Assembly (NCBI GenBank): GCA_028456385.1
Contig: JALNQF010000129.1
Span: 1 to 64,000, forward strand
Direction: 5' to 3'
DNA length: 64,000 bases
Origin: Ophiosphaerella korrae
Lineage: Eukaryota > Ascomycota > Dothideomycetes > Pleosporales > Phaeosphaeriaceae
Below, piece after piece: positions 1 to 10,621 of this stretch; the first letter of the stretch is position 1; each line of letters begins with the position of its first letter. The position numbers and the translations under genes were made by a program. Below the pieces are notes generated by a model. The model searched no databases and was not told where the DNA came from. It was given only the letters and a program-made list of their open reading frames with translations.

Positions 1-89
1 TTTATCTACTATTTACTCTTTTTAGTTAATTATTAAAACTACCTTATTAAGTTATCTTACGTAAAGTCTACCTTATAATATACCTAGTA

Positions 90-584
90 TATTATAGATA
101 TAATAAGAGAAAACTAATTTAAGCTAGTTAGCTTTACTATAGATAATAGAAGTACGTATAATCTATAGGGCAACAAACTTAACTAGGAAACTAACTATAA
201 TAAGGATACGTAATAAATTTATAATTTATAATCTTAGTAAATATAAAGTATAAAGCTAAGTACGTAATTAATTTATAATTTATAATCTTAGTAAATATAA
301 AGTATAAAGCTAAGTACGTAGTAAATTTATAATTTACGATCTTAGTAAATATAAAGTATAAAGCTAGCTAAGGGACCTAAGTATATAGTTAGTAGTAATA
401 CCTATTACTAAGATAGTATTAGTAATTTAATTATTAACTACAAGTAATAATACTAAGATAGTTATAAAACATCTTCTATTATTTATAGCTTATTATAGAT
501 TATAATATAAACTTTTACTATTACTTCTTAATTTACTAATACTCTAAAGGCTACTAAGAAGTTAACCCTAGTAAGCCTTTTATA
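90..584 (+). repeat. 5' LTR of the chromovirus
   Basis: 495 bp, starting tattataga and ending ttttata; the expected TG...CA ends have become TA...TA by RIP. It aligns along its whole length with 6732-7172 and is longer by exactly one 54-bp internal unit. Confidence 0.88.
207..366 (+). repeat. Three 54-bp tandem units inside the 5' LTR
   Basis: Units begin at the tacgta words at 207, 261 and 315 and each contains the string cttagtaaatataaagta. The 3' LTR has only two units (from 6849 and 6903), which fully explains the length difference between the LTRs (495 versus 441 bp). Confidence 0.85.
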
Positions 585-939
585 CCTTACTAATTTAGTT
601 ATTAAAAGGAGTAAAGCGTAAGTAGTATATAGTCTAGCTAATATAATAGTAGAAAGTTTAACTAAATAAGTATCTAAAGTACCTATAAGTAGTTACAAGT
701 TAGATAGTACTATATAAGAGATAATTAAAGACTATATAAATAAACTAATTAATAAAAAGAAAGATATAAAGATACTAATTAAAGTATTAGAAATATAAAA
801 TAAAGAACTACAAGACTACTTAAAGTAGAATAAAGTATAAATTAAAGCTATTATTAAAGGTTAGAACTAGATAGAACTAATTACCTAATAACTAGAGATA
901 AGTATAATAAAGAAACTACCTAAGATACTTGTTTTTAAA

Positions 940-3900
940 AAGTTTAATAGAATAAAAGAGAAACTAAGACTTTTTATAACTTTAGTATAACTCTAGATAG
1001 ATATATAAGTACTATACTTTAATATAAAAGAAGAGAAGGTAATATATATTAGAATATACCTTAAAGAAAATATAATAAGATAGTTTAAACTTTACTAGAT
1101 AGATTATATAATATACGCTCTAATAATATAAAAAGATAAAACTAAAGCTATTTTTAGAAGTTATAAAGACTTTACTAGGCGAATAAAAGTAGTATTTAAA
1201 GATATAGATATTACTTAATAAGCTAAAGAAAAACTTAAAAGACTTATATAATAAAAGAGTATCCTTAAGTATATATTATAGTTTAAATAACTATTATAAA
1301 ATATAGAGTAAAATAAATCTATATTAATATTATAATTTAAATAAAGATTAAATAAAAAAATCTAATATAAAATAATCTATATAGAAAAACCTAGAATACT
1401 AGAAGCTTTAAAGTAATAGGTAATATAAATTAACAACGATTTCTAAGAATAGAAGAAGAATAAGTATAGTAGCTAACCTAGAAATTAAGATATTAGAGAC
1501 CTTATAATCCTTAATACTAATAAGGATAGAAAAAAAAAGGAAAATAAAGACTTTATATACTTTAACTATAGTAAGAAAAGCTACTATATAAAAGATTACT
1601 AATTATAAAAGAAAAAGGATATAGTATATTATAAATATAGAAAACTAGGATACTTTATAAAAGACTATAAAAGTAAAGAGTATAAAAAAGATAAGAAAGC
1701 TTAGTTAAAAATAACTAAGAAAAAGAAAGAAGTACTATAAGTATAGGCTAAACCTTAAGAAAAGGTAGTTAGGAGTAAAAAATTATAGTACGTAATACTC
1801 TATTAGACCTTTTATTCTAAAGATAACTACTATATATATTAATCTAGTAAAGAGAGAGTAAGGTAGTTCTTATAAAAGAATAGAGTAGTAGTAATAAAAA
1901 AAAGAATAAAAGTATAGCTAGAAGAAATAGCGTACGTAATAGACCTACTAATAGAAGACTTAGAAGGGAAAGAATCCTAGATACTATCGATCTAAGCTAA
2001 AGGACTAGTACTAGATAAAGAAACTACTATAACTTTTTCTAAAAGACTATAAGAAAGTAAAAAGTAAGTTAGTATAAAAAATATAAAGTATACCTAGCTA
2101 GATATATATAGCTATAATAGCTATATAATAATAAATATAGAGGAATAAAATAAAGAATAAAAGTTTATTTAAAAATACTTATTAGTTATAAGTATAGAAG
2201 AAGCGTAGAAAGACTAAAAAGAATATAATCTTAAAGAAATAAAGTTTATACTATTTTAAGAATAGATAAAGTAATATATAGTTATAGTAAGAAGAATACC
2301 TATAAAAAAAGAGTAGTAGTACTTTATAAGAAAAATATAATAGATTAATAAAGCCTATATACTAAAAGTACTAGTAGTATACTATATCTTAACTATAGAT
2401 ACGCCTAGAAAAGATAAGTACTAAGAAGGAGATAATAAGATAATAGACTTAAAATACCTAGTATATTTTAAAGTATTATAGATATTATATCTAGATAAGA
2501 ATTATATTATATATAGAAACCCTAAAGTAAATAATAGTATATAGCTTATAAGAAGAAAAGGCTATAACTATATAAAAGTAATCTTAGTAGAAGATATCTA
2601 AGGATAAGAAATAATCCTAGAAGATAGATACGTAGTAGTAAGGCCTAGACTAAAATTATCTAAGAAATACGTCTAAAGAAGACTATAGTATAAATATATA
2701 TATAATAAATATCTAAAATACAAAGAATATAAACTTAAAGTAGGGCTATAGCTCTAAAAGAATAGATAATTTATAAAATTACTTAAGTAAAAATAGCTAG
2801 AAGGTATAAGAAGCTTATATATTATTAAAATAAGTATATACTAAAAAAAGAAAGTATAATTAATAATTAATAGTAGAGCTATAAAGAACTTTATATTAAA
2901 GAAGTTTATAGAAATATAAAGAATACGTTATATAATAAAGAAGTACCTATAATAACTAAGTATAATTAAAGAGAAACTATTCTAAGAGCTTATTAGGTTT
3001 AAGATAATTTTTTCTATACTTAAACTAGAAGAGATAATAATTAAAAATATAGTTATAGATATAATAACAATTAATAATAAATAAGATATAGTACTAAGTA
3101 TACTATAGTTATAGATAACTAACCTATATATTAATTAGAGAATAAGAAAAATTAACTACTATAAAATAAATATATTAAAGGCTAATATAAACACCTATAA
3201 AAGAGAATTCTTAGAAAAATATAAGAAATAAGAAAAATAGCTTATAGAACCTAAAGATTATATCCTAGAATATTAGCTATAGGACTTAGCGATAGAAATA
3301 GAAAAAGGAAAAGACGTAGGATAAAGCCTAGTCTACTAGAAAATAGAAGAAAAGTCTAAAATTAAGTAAATATTTATTTAAAATATAATAAAAAAAAGAT
3401 AGATAAGAGAATCTAAATCTTTAGTAGTATATAGACTTATATTTATAGATAAAAAGAAAATAAGTAATAAAAAACCTTACGTAGATTTTAGAAAAACTAA
3501 TATAGTTATAAGTAAGAACTAATACTTCTTACTATAAATAGATATAATATAAGATAAATTATAAAGAGTAATAATCTTTATAAAGTTAGATATCTAAAAT
3601 GCTTACTACTAGATTAGAATTAAGAAAGGTAATAAATAGAAAATAGTATTTAGAATATAGTATAGACTATATAAGTACTTAGTTATACCTTTTAGCTTAA
3701 TAAATATACTAGTAGCCTTTTAAGAAAGAATTAATATAGTACTAAGAAAGTACTTAGACATATTTATATTTATATACTTAGATAATATCTTTATATTCTT
3801 AGAAATAGAAAAAGAATATATAATATATATATATAAAGTACTAGAAAAGCTAGTAAAAAGTAAATTATTTCTTAAAATAAGAAAATACAAATTCTATATA

Positions 3901-6080
3901 AAAGAAATAGATTTCTTTAGGTTTATTATAGAACTAGGGAAAATTAAGATAGACCTAGAAAAAATTAAGTTAATTAATAAATAGCTAACACTAAAAAACT
4001 TAAAAGAGGTATAATAATTTTATAGGCTAGTAAACTTTTATAGAAAACTAATAGTAAGATAGTTTAAAGATATAGAACTAATTATAAAACTTATAAAGAA
4101 AGATATACTATTTAAATAAACTAAAGAATATAATAAAGTATTTAATAAAATTAAAAAGAAGTTTATAGAAAACCTAGTTATTAGAATATATAACCTAGAC
4201 TTACTAGTAATAGTAAAAATAGACGTATCTAATTTAGTCTATAGAATAGTACTAATATAAGAAGACCTAGAGACTAAAAAGGAATACTTAGTTAAATACT
4301 TCTCTAAGAAGATAAAGCTAGTAGAGCTTAACTACTTAATCTATAATAAAAAAATACTAGTAATCTATAAAGTATTTAAGTAATAGAGAGTATACTTATA
4401 AAAAGTAAAATATTAGATAAAAGTCTATATAGACTATAAGAACCTTATAGGATTTATAATAAATAAAGAACTATCTTAATACTATATAAGATAGTAGGAA
4501 TTCTTATTAATATTTAACTTAGAAATTATATATATAAGGAGTAAAGATAATTAATTTATAGACGCCTTAAGTAAAAGACTAAACTTATAAGAAGAAGTAA
4601 GTATAACTAGTATAGTTCTAGTAAAGAATAAAGAAAGATACTTAGTCTTAAATATACTTAAAATAGCTATAATACTTAAGAGAAAAAATAGCGAGCTAGA
4701 TAAATAGATCTAAAAGACAACGTAAGAAGTATCTAAAGAAATAAAAAAATTAGAAATCTAAGAAGGACTTATATAAGCTTATAGAAGAATATATATTCTA
4801 AAAAAGATCTAAAAAGAATTTATATAATAATTCTATAAGCTACTAGTATATAGATATTAAGGTATTAATAAAATATTAGATAGATTACTATAAGATTACT
4901 ATATCCTAAAAGTAAGATAGTTAGTAATAGAAGTACTATAAGATTATATAGAATACTAGAGAAATAAGTATAGTAGATACGTACTATATAGAATATTACA
5001 ACTAGTAGAAGTACTAGAATAACTATAGAAAGTTATTATAATAGACTTTATTATAAAATTACCTAAATCTAAAGATCTAATATTAGGAGTTAAGTATAAT
5101 AGAATCCTAATAATAGTAGATAAACTTATAAAATATTTATACTTTAGACTATATAAAAAAAGAAGTAGGATAGAAGTTACTATATACTAGGTTCTAGGAA
5201 CTATAATTAGTTAATATAGAATACTAGACAAGATTATTATAGATAAAGATATAAGATTTATATTAAAACTATAAAGAATAATAATAGCGTAATTAGGAAT
5301 TAAATACATAATATCTACTACGTATTATTTATAAATAGACAAATAGTTAGAATAAATAAATTAGATAGTAGAATAATACTTAAGATACTACCTTAACTAT
5401 AACTAGAATAATTAGGTATAGTTATTACCTATAGTATAACTAGTATATAATAGTATAAAGAATATAGTAATAAGAGTATTACTTTTCTTTATAAACTATA
5501 GATTTAACTCTAATATATATTAGATACTAAAAGAATAGATATCTTAGTCTCTAAAAAGAAAAAACTTTACTAATAGACTTAGAGATATATATAATTAGTT
5601 AAGACAAGACGTAAAGTTCTTATATAATTAGATAGTAAAATACTATAATAAGAAATATAAAAAAGGACCTTAATTTAAAGACAGAGAAAAAGTATAGTTA
5701 GTATAAAAAAATATTAAGAGTAAATAACTAAGTTTAAAACTAGACTACGTTAAGATAAAACTATATAAAATTAAGAAAGAAGTTATACTAGTTATATTTA
5801 AACTAAAGCTACTAAATAAGATAAGGATATACTTAACCTTCTATATAGTACTACTTAAGATAGTACTATAAAATATAGAACTACTAGTATATAAAGTAAA
5901 TATATATAGAGAATAAGAAAAATAGAAAGTTAAGAAAATCTTAATATACTAGTTCTATAATAGTAAGAACTATTACCTAGTAAAATAGATAAGTATAAAC
6001 AAGAAAGAGTAACTATAAAAAGATATATAGAAACTAGAAGATAACCTTAATTACTCTAAAAAACTAAAAGAGTTCTAAAA
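940..6080 (+). pseudogene. Gag-pol-chromodomain relic of the chromovirus
   Basis: Translated through stops, the plus strand keeps recognisable landmarks. Two consecutive CCHC zinc-knuckle remnants lie at about 1558-1599 and 1624-1670, with Cys and His codons turned to Tyr. Reverse-transcriptase text spans about 3430-3800, with the catalytic YLDD now reading YLDN at 3775-3786. An RNase H start lies at about 4180-4260. The zinc-binding and core parts of an integrase fall at about 4850-5500. A chromodomain (YLVKW-like core, then a LED.LN..K.L..F tail) lies at about 5930-6075. The chromodomain after integrase places it among chromoviruses (Tf1/MAGGY-type). Every domain carries several stops, nearly all from Trp or Gln codons, consistent with RIP rather than random decay. 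Confidence 0.85.
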
Positions 6081-6720
6081 TTAAAATTCTCTAGAGCGCC
6101 TTATAGTAAACTAAGAAAATTAGTACTACTAATAATAAATAAAGAGATATTAGGAACGTCTAATATAATAGAAGCTAGAGTAGCCTCTATAGTATCCTTA
6201 AGGTCTATCTTAGCTTCTAAAGTATAAGACTATTTAGATAACTTAGTATTATTATAGGCTTTTATCTTATAAAGACGCTTAATATAAGAATAAAGATCTA
6301 CTAGCTTATAAAAAGTTAGCTTATACTTAGCTTTAGCTTTTATAAGTTATAATAATAGTATCTTTTAAGCTTAGTTAATAGCTCGCCTTATATAACTTAG
6401 TAAGAAGAGACTATATAGAAATTAAGTACTTATACTCTATAAGAAAAATACCTAAAAGAGTATATTTATATTAAATATTAGTAAGAATACACTTACTATA
6501 ATACTTACTATCTTTTAAAGATATAAGATAAGTAAGTTTTAATTAAGTATAATAAGTATAAGAGAATATTTTAACTTTATTATAAGTAATATAAGTAATA
6601 AGAAAAAGTTTATTATAATTAGAACAAGAAGATATAAAGAATAATAAAGAACTAGAAATAAATAAAGAAACTAGACTAATAACTTTAGGCCTAAAGTAGA
6701 GAAATAAAAACCTACCTAGA

Positions 6721-6731
6721 GAGAGGAATAG
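6721..6731 (+). other. Polypurine tract
   Basis: A purine-rich run (gagaggaatag, extended to the left by agag) directly abuts the start of the 3' LTR, where plus-strand synthesis of an LTR element is primed. Confidence 0.6.
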
Positions 6732-7172
6732 TATTATAGATATAATAAGAGAAAACTAATTTAAGCTAGTTAGCCTTACTATAAATAATAGAAGCACGTA
6801 TAATCTATAAGGTAATAAACTTAACTAAGAAACTAACTATAATAAGAATACGTAATAAATTCGTAATTTACAATCTTAGTAAATATAAAGTATAAAGCTA
6901 AGTATATAATAAATTCGTAATTTATAATCTTAGTAAATATAAAGTATAAAGCTAGCTAAGGGACCTAAGTATATAGTTAGTAGTAATACTTATTACTAGG
7001 ATAGTATTAGTAATTTAATTATTAACTATAAGTAATAATACTAAGATAGTTATAAAATATCTTCTATTATTTATAGCTTATTATAGATTATAATATAAAC
7101 TTTTACTATTACTTCCTAATCTACTAATACTTTAAAGGCTACTAGGAAGTTAACTCTAGTAAGCCCCTAATA
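6732..7172 (+). repeat. 3' LTR of the chromovirus
   Basis: 441 bp, same ends as the 5' LTR, with two rather than three 54-bp units. Substitutions between the two LTRs are almost all transitions, so LTR divergence here reflects RIP and should not be used to date insertion. It is followed directly by the target duplication tagta. Confidence 0.88.
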
Positions 7173-7230
7173 TAGTAGCTTACTAAGCGCTAACTAAAAG
7201 TAGAAAGGTAGTTAAATATTAGTAAGTTTA

Positions 7231-7263
7231 TAATATTAGTAAGTTATAAACTTACTAATATTA
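7231..7263. repeat. Short perfect palindrome
   Basis: Two 15-bp arms, taatattagtaagtt (7231-7245) and its reverse complement (7249-7263), separated by 3 bp. It lies between the intact element and the inverted fragment. No function can be assigned; in such A+T-rich DNA it may be a terminal inverted repeat remnant or chance. Confidence 0.5.
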
Positions 7264-7289
7264 GTATAAAAATAAGAGATATAAAAGAT

Positions 7290-7989
7290 AACTCTTTTAT
7301 AAGTTCTTTATTTTAAGTTTCTAAAGTATTAATTACTATTTTTATATCTTTTTTTATTAGAAATTAAATTATTTAGATAATCTTTAATTACCTTCTATAT
7401 AATATTATCTAATTTATAACTACTTAATAGTACTTAAAGTACTTTACTTCTTTTTATAGTTAAACTTTCTACTATTATATTAGCTTAGACTATATACTAC
7501 TTACGCTTTACTTCTTCTAATAACTAAATTAGTAAGGTATAATAGAGCTTCTTATTATTAACTATAAGTAGCTTATCTCTAGAAGTATTAGTAGATTAAA
7601 AGTTAATAATAAAAGTTTATATAGTAATCTATAATAACTATAAATATTAGAAGATATCTTGTAATTATTTTATATTAGCGTTCTATAGTTAAAGGATTAA
7701 ATTACTAATACTATCTTAATAATACGTATTATTACTACTATATACTTATATCCTCTTAGTAACTTTACTACTTTATCTTTACTAAAATTATAAATTTATA
7801 AATTTAGCTTTATAAATTTATATTTACTAAGATCGCGAATTTATAAATTTATTACGTGTCCCTATTATAGTTAGCTTTCTAATTAAGTTTATTATCCTAT
7901 TAGTTATTACTCTACTTATCCTATATTTTATTATTAACTAGGCCTAAGCTAATTAGTTTTATTTCTATTTCTCTTATTACTAATATAAT
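7290..7989 (-). mobile_element. Inverted LTR plus leader fragment of a related retrotransposon
   Basis: The reverse complement of 7538-7989 matches the LTR of the neighbouring chromovirus, and 7290-7537 matches its leader and first gag codons (first-element positions about 585-810). The junction word attagtaagg is conserved in both. Homology stops near 7290, so this is a truncated copy lying in the opposite orientation. It too is RIP-mutated. It carries the same LTR family but with indels and no clean 54-bp array, so it is an older or divergent copy. Confidence 0.7.
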
Positions 7990-8102
7990 ACTTTATATCT
8001 ATATACTCTCTTAAGAAAAGAGAAGTAGCTAATATTAAAAAGTTAGAAGAAGTATAAAGTATAAAATAGTATATAAAAAGTAATAATTATATTCTTTATA
8101 TA

Positions 8103-8153
8103 ACGTATTCTATTAGTAAAGTAGCTATATTACTAAAATAGCTACTTTTCTTT
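8103..8153 (+). repeat. Left terminal inverted repeat of pogo element (RIPped)
   Basis: Reverse complement of 9911-9961 apart from one small indel-like difference and about a dozen transitions, all of the form expected if the left copy lost C/G by RIP (C to T, G to A). Confidence 0.85.
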
Positions 8154-8179
8154 AGTATTATAAATATTATATATAAAAA

Positions 8180-9881
8180 ATTAATTTACTTAATAACTAG
8201 CTATAGAACCTACGTATAATATACTTATAGTAGATTTAGAATCTTCTTCTATATCTTTTTAGTACGTATAAGTATTATACTCTATCTTATTATAGTTCTT
8301 ATAACGCTATTAACTTAGTTAAGCCTATTAAGCCTACTTATTACTACTACTACTATAAGCTTTCTTTACCTTCTAAGTCTTACTAGACGCCTCTATAGCT
8401 ACGTATAACGCTCTAGTACTATACTCTAATATACTACTATACTAAATCTACTTCTATTTATATATTTTATACTTTATTATCTTTACTAATTACTTTTTAA
8501 GCTCTATAATCTAGGAGCTTATAAGAGCGTTTTAATATAGTATAAGTTTAGCTCTTTTAATAAGTTATAAGAACTTTTACTAAGCTAATTCTAGTAATTA
8601 TATAAAAGAGCTACTTATAAGCTTTAACTAAGAGCTAAATTTATACGTATTACTTAGAGTCTTTAACTACTATAGCGTCTCTAGTAGTAAGAGTTCTAGT
8701 AAAGTATATAGCTATACTTTAAAGTAATTAAAGACTTCTTACGTATTAATAAGAACTAATCTAGATACTTTAAAAGCTTTTTTATAATTCTTATACGTAA
8801 ATATATTAAAAAACGCGTTTCTAAAAGCTAGAAAGAAGCCTTTTTTATTAATATAGTAGACGCGCTAGTATACTAAGTCTTGTACGTACTAAGAGTACTT
8901 AAGCTTTAATAGTAAGAAGTAGATAACGTTAAGTAGCTAAAAGATATAAGATAAATAAGCTAGTATATAGAGCGTTAAAATCTTGTTTTTAAGGTAGTAG
9001 TCTTTAAAATCTTAATTTAAGTAGCTCTTATAGCTATCTAAGATAAGTAGCTAGTATAACCTTACCTAACGCGCCTTTATATACACGTTAAAGTGCTTTA
9101 ACTACTTAAGACTAAGTATATTATTTATCTATCTATTCTTAGAGATAGAGATCTTCTAATTGCGTAGTATATCTATTTCTTTATACTAAGTAGAGATATA
9201 GACGCGTCCTTTGTAGATAATAAATAGTAGGGTTGTATAGCTAGTAGCGTAGATACTTATAATAGCTATAACCTACTTATAATTACTTAGCTAAATAAGA
9301 TTAGGCCTTATATACCTCTCTAAGCTTGTAACAACTTTTATTAACCTAATTATTTCTATCTAAAAGCTAGTCTTATTAAAGTTGTAGACATTATCTAGAT
9401 TAACGCTGTACGTCGCTATTGTGTCTTGTACGAGCTAGAACTACCTACTAATAACTGCTAGATCTTCTTAAAGTATTCTCTGGCGATCCTTTGCTCAACT
9501 AAAGGTAGTCTTAAGCTTGTCTGTACGCGCTATAAAGCGTGTAGGCTAGCACTTCCTAACTAGTTCTCCGCTACGCATTGCTAATAGCTTGTCTGCTATA
9601 TCTGCTACCTTACACAACTAGGGGGCAAATCCTCTTAAATTAAGGTTAAGAATATACTGTACGATAGTTTGCTCTTCTGTTGCAGTAAGTTTCTGGTAGT
9701 TTGGTCGAGTAGCGCGTCGATAAGGGATTCTGTGAAGCCGGGTAGAGAGCCGCTGATGTCGTACGTTTGAAGCTGCAGCAGCGCGTCGCAAAGTCTGAAA
9801 ATAGCCTAATGTATAAGCCTGAAGCCTAAGTTGAATTCTACCTTCTTGTAGAGTTAAAATATTGTTTTGTTGAGACTGCAT
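8180..9881 (-). pseudogene. Pogo/Fot1-family transposase relic
   Basis: The first 87 codons (9881-9621) are open and encode a CENP-B/psq-type helix-turn-helix DNA-binding start, including RRAAAASNVRHQRLSTRL and the TATEEQTIVQYILNL segment typical of Fot1-like transposases. Beyond a stop after GFAP the family pattern continues in a shifted frame through many stops, including text matching the DDE-domain region (a RIP-altered NFDETGF equivalent near 9390 and WYKEE/NGW-like text further left). The start codon lies about 30 bp inside the right inverted repeat. Frameshift plus RIP stops make it non-functional. The left limit is approximate. Confidence 0.8.
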
Positions 9882-9910
9882 TATTGTTCGTACGTAGTGT
9901 TCTTCGTGCC

Positions 9911-9961
9911 AAGAAAAAGTGGCCGTTTCGGTGATATGGCCGCTTCGCTGATAGAATACGT
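9911..9961 (+). repeat. Right terminal inverted repeat of pogo element (not RIPped)
   Basis: Retains GC-rich words such as ggccg and cgcttcgctg that are A/T-converted in the left copy. It ends immediately before TA (9962-9963). Confidence 0.85.
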
Positions 9962-10000
9962 TAGAAGTAATTAAACTTAGGTATAGTATAGCTACTATAG

Positions 10001-10402
10001 CTCACCGCGCAAGTTGTGCACGACATCATCATGGGCGAGCGCCTGCTCACGGGGCAAGACGGCCCTGTGCAAAACGGGCCAACGAGTATTGCGCAGTCGG
10101 TGCTTTCGGGCGGAAATCTGGCTTCGAAGGCGCCGGCGGCGGGGGCGGGGGCAGGGCATTCGGGCGTGTTGGACTCGGATACGGTTAGTAGGATTACGGA
10201 GAAAGAGAAGGAGTTGACGAGGAGGGAGGGCCTGGCTGGTGGGGGGCCGACGGCTAAGGCGCAGAAGCATGCTGGGGAGAAGATTACGAGTGGGGTTTTG
10301 AGCAAAATTACGAAGGGGGAGAAGGAGGTTACTGGAGGGGAGAGGGTAAAGGGGGGACCGACGAGTGTGGTGCAGAGTGAGTTGGGAAAAAGTAGATCGT
10401 AA
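10001..10402 (+). CDS. SMP/LEA-like protein, 5' end missing or undefined
   Basis: The frame encodes repeats of the seed-maturation-protein (SMP) type found in fungal stress proteins: GGPTAKAQKHAGE, ITSGVLSKITKGEKEVTGGE and a C-terminal VKGGPTSVVQSELGKSR. These hydrophilic LEA-like proteins are thought to protect cells under desiccation; that role is family knowledge. The first ATG is at 10031. The frame is open back to 10001, directly after a tatag that looks like an intron acceptor, and only 38 bp beyond the end of the pogo element. Family members usually carry more N-terminal SMP repeats. An upstream exon was therefore probably displaced or lost, or the gene starts at 10031 as a short form. 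Confidence 0.6.
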   Translation, partial: LTAQVVHDIIMGERLLTGQDGPVQNGPTSIAQSVLSGGNLASKAPAAGAGAGHSGVLDSDTVSRITEKEKELTRREGLAGGGPTAKAQKHAGEKITSGVLSKITKGEKEVTGGERVKGGPTSVVQSELGKSRS

Positions 10403-10621
10403 GGAAGGGATATGATGTGGTTATGTGACTTAAAGAAATAGTGTAAAACATTGATCGAGGCTTGAGATGTCAGCAATGTATTTGTACATAATGTGTGGTA
10501 GATGAGGGGTAGTTCGAACGATGAACCATACTCGTTTTCATTCCAGGCTAGAGAACAGACTCCACGCTCAGCAAATTTTCACAAAAAGATGCGAAGTCTC
10601 AAACACCCGTGCACCAGAAGT

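Larger units (their letters stand above)
90..7172 (+). mobile_element. RIP-inactivated Ty3/Gypsy chromovirus LTR retrotransposon
   Basis: A 7.08-kb element bounded by two direct LTRs (90-584 and 6732-7172) and a perfect 5-bp target duplication tagta (85-89 and 7173-7177). A purine-rich tract (about 6721-6731) sits directly before the 3' LTR, as expected for the plus-strand primer. Inside, in one orientation, are relics of gag zinc knuckles, reverse transcriptase, RNase H, integrase and a C-terminal chromodomain, the gene order of chromoviruses. All frames are riddled with TAA/TAG/TAA-type stops created by C-to-T and G-to-A changes, so it cannot be autonomous. I could not identify a primer-binding site with confidence. 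Confidence 0.9.
1..9600. other. A+T-rich RIP-mutated block
   Basis: Nearly every CpA/TpG position has become TpA, so the sequence is dominated by ta, taa and tag words. No long open frame survives on either strand until about 9.6 kb, where base composition changes abruptly to normal. This is the pattern left by repeat-induced point mutation, which in ascomycetes acts on duplicated DNA during the sexual cycle. The block is made of transposons described separately. No telomere-type TTAGGG repeats are visible, so an end-of-chromosome position is not supported by sequence. Confidence 0.9.
8103..9961 (-). mobile_element. Pogo/Fot1-like DNA transposon, half RIPped
   Basis: A 1,859-bp element, the usual size for Fot1/Molly-type fungal pogo elements. 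It has 51-bp terminal inverted repeats (8103-8153 and 9911-9961) and is flanked by TA dinucleotides (8101-8102 and 9962-9963), the target site of the Tc1/mariner/pogo superfamily. The transposase relic runs leftward from 9881. The right end (about 9600-9961) keeps normal composition, whereas everything to the left is progressively A+T-converted. The element is dead because the transposase frame is broken, but its ends and target duplication are intact. Confidence 0.88.

Noticed and set aside
207..366. Regular 54-bp repeats as a CRISPR-like array
   Set aside because: The units are contiguous tandem copies without unique spacers, lie inside an LTR, and the genome is eukaryotic.
1..9600. A+T block as a centromere or telomere-adjacent region
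   Set aside because: No telomere repeats are seen and the content is explained by RIPped, identifiable transposons; position on the chromosome cannot be judged from the window.
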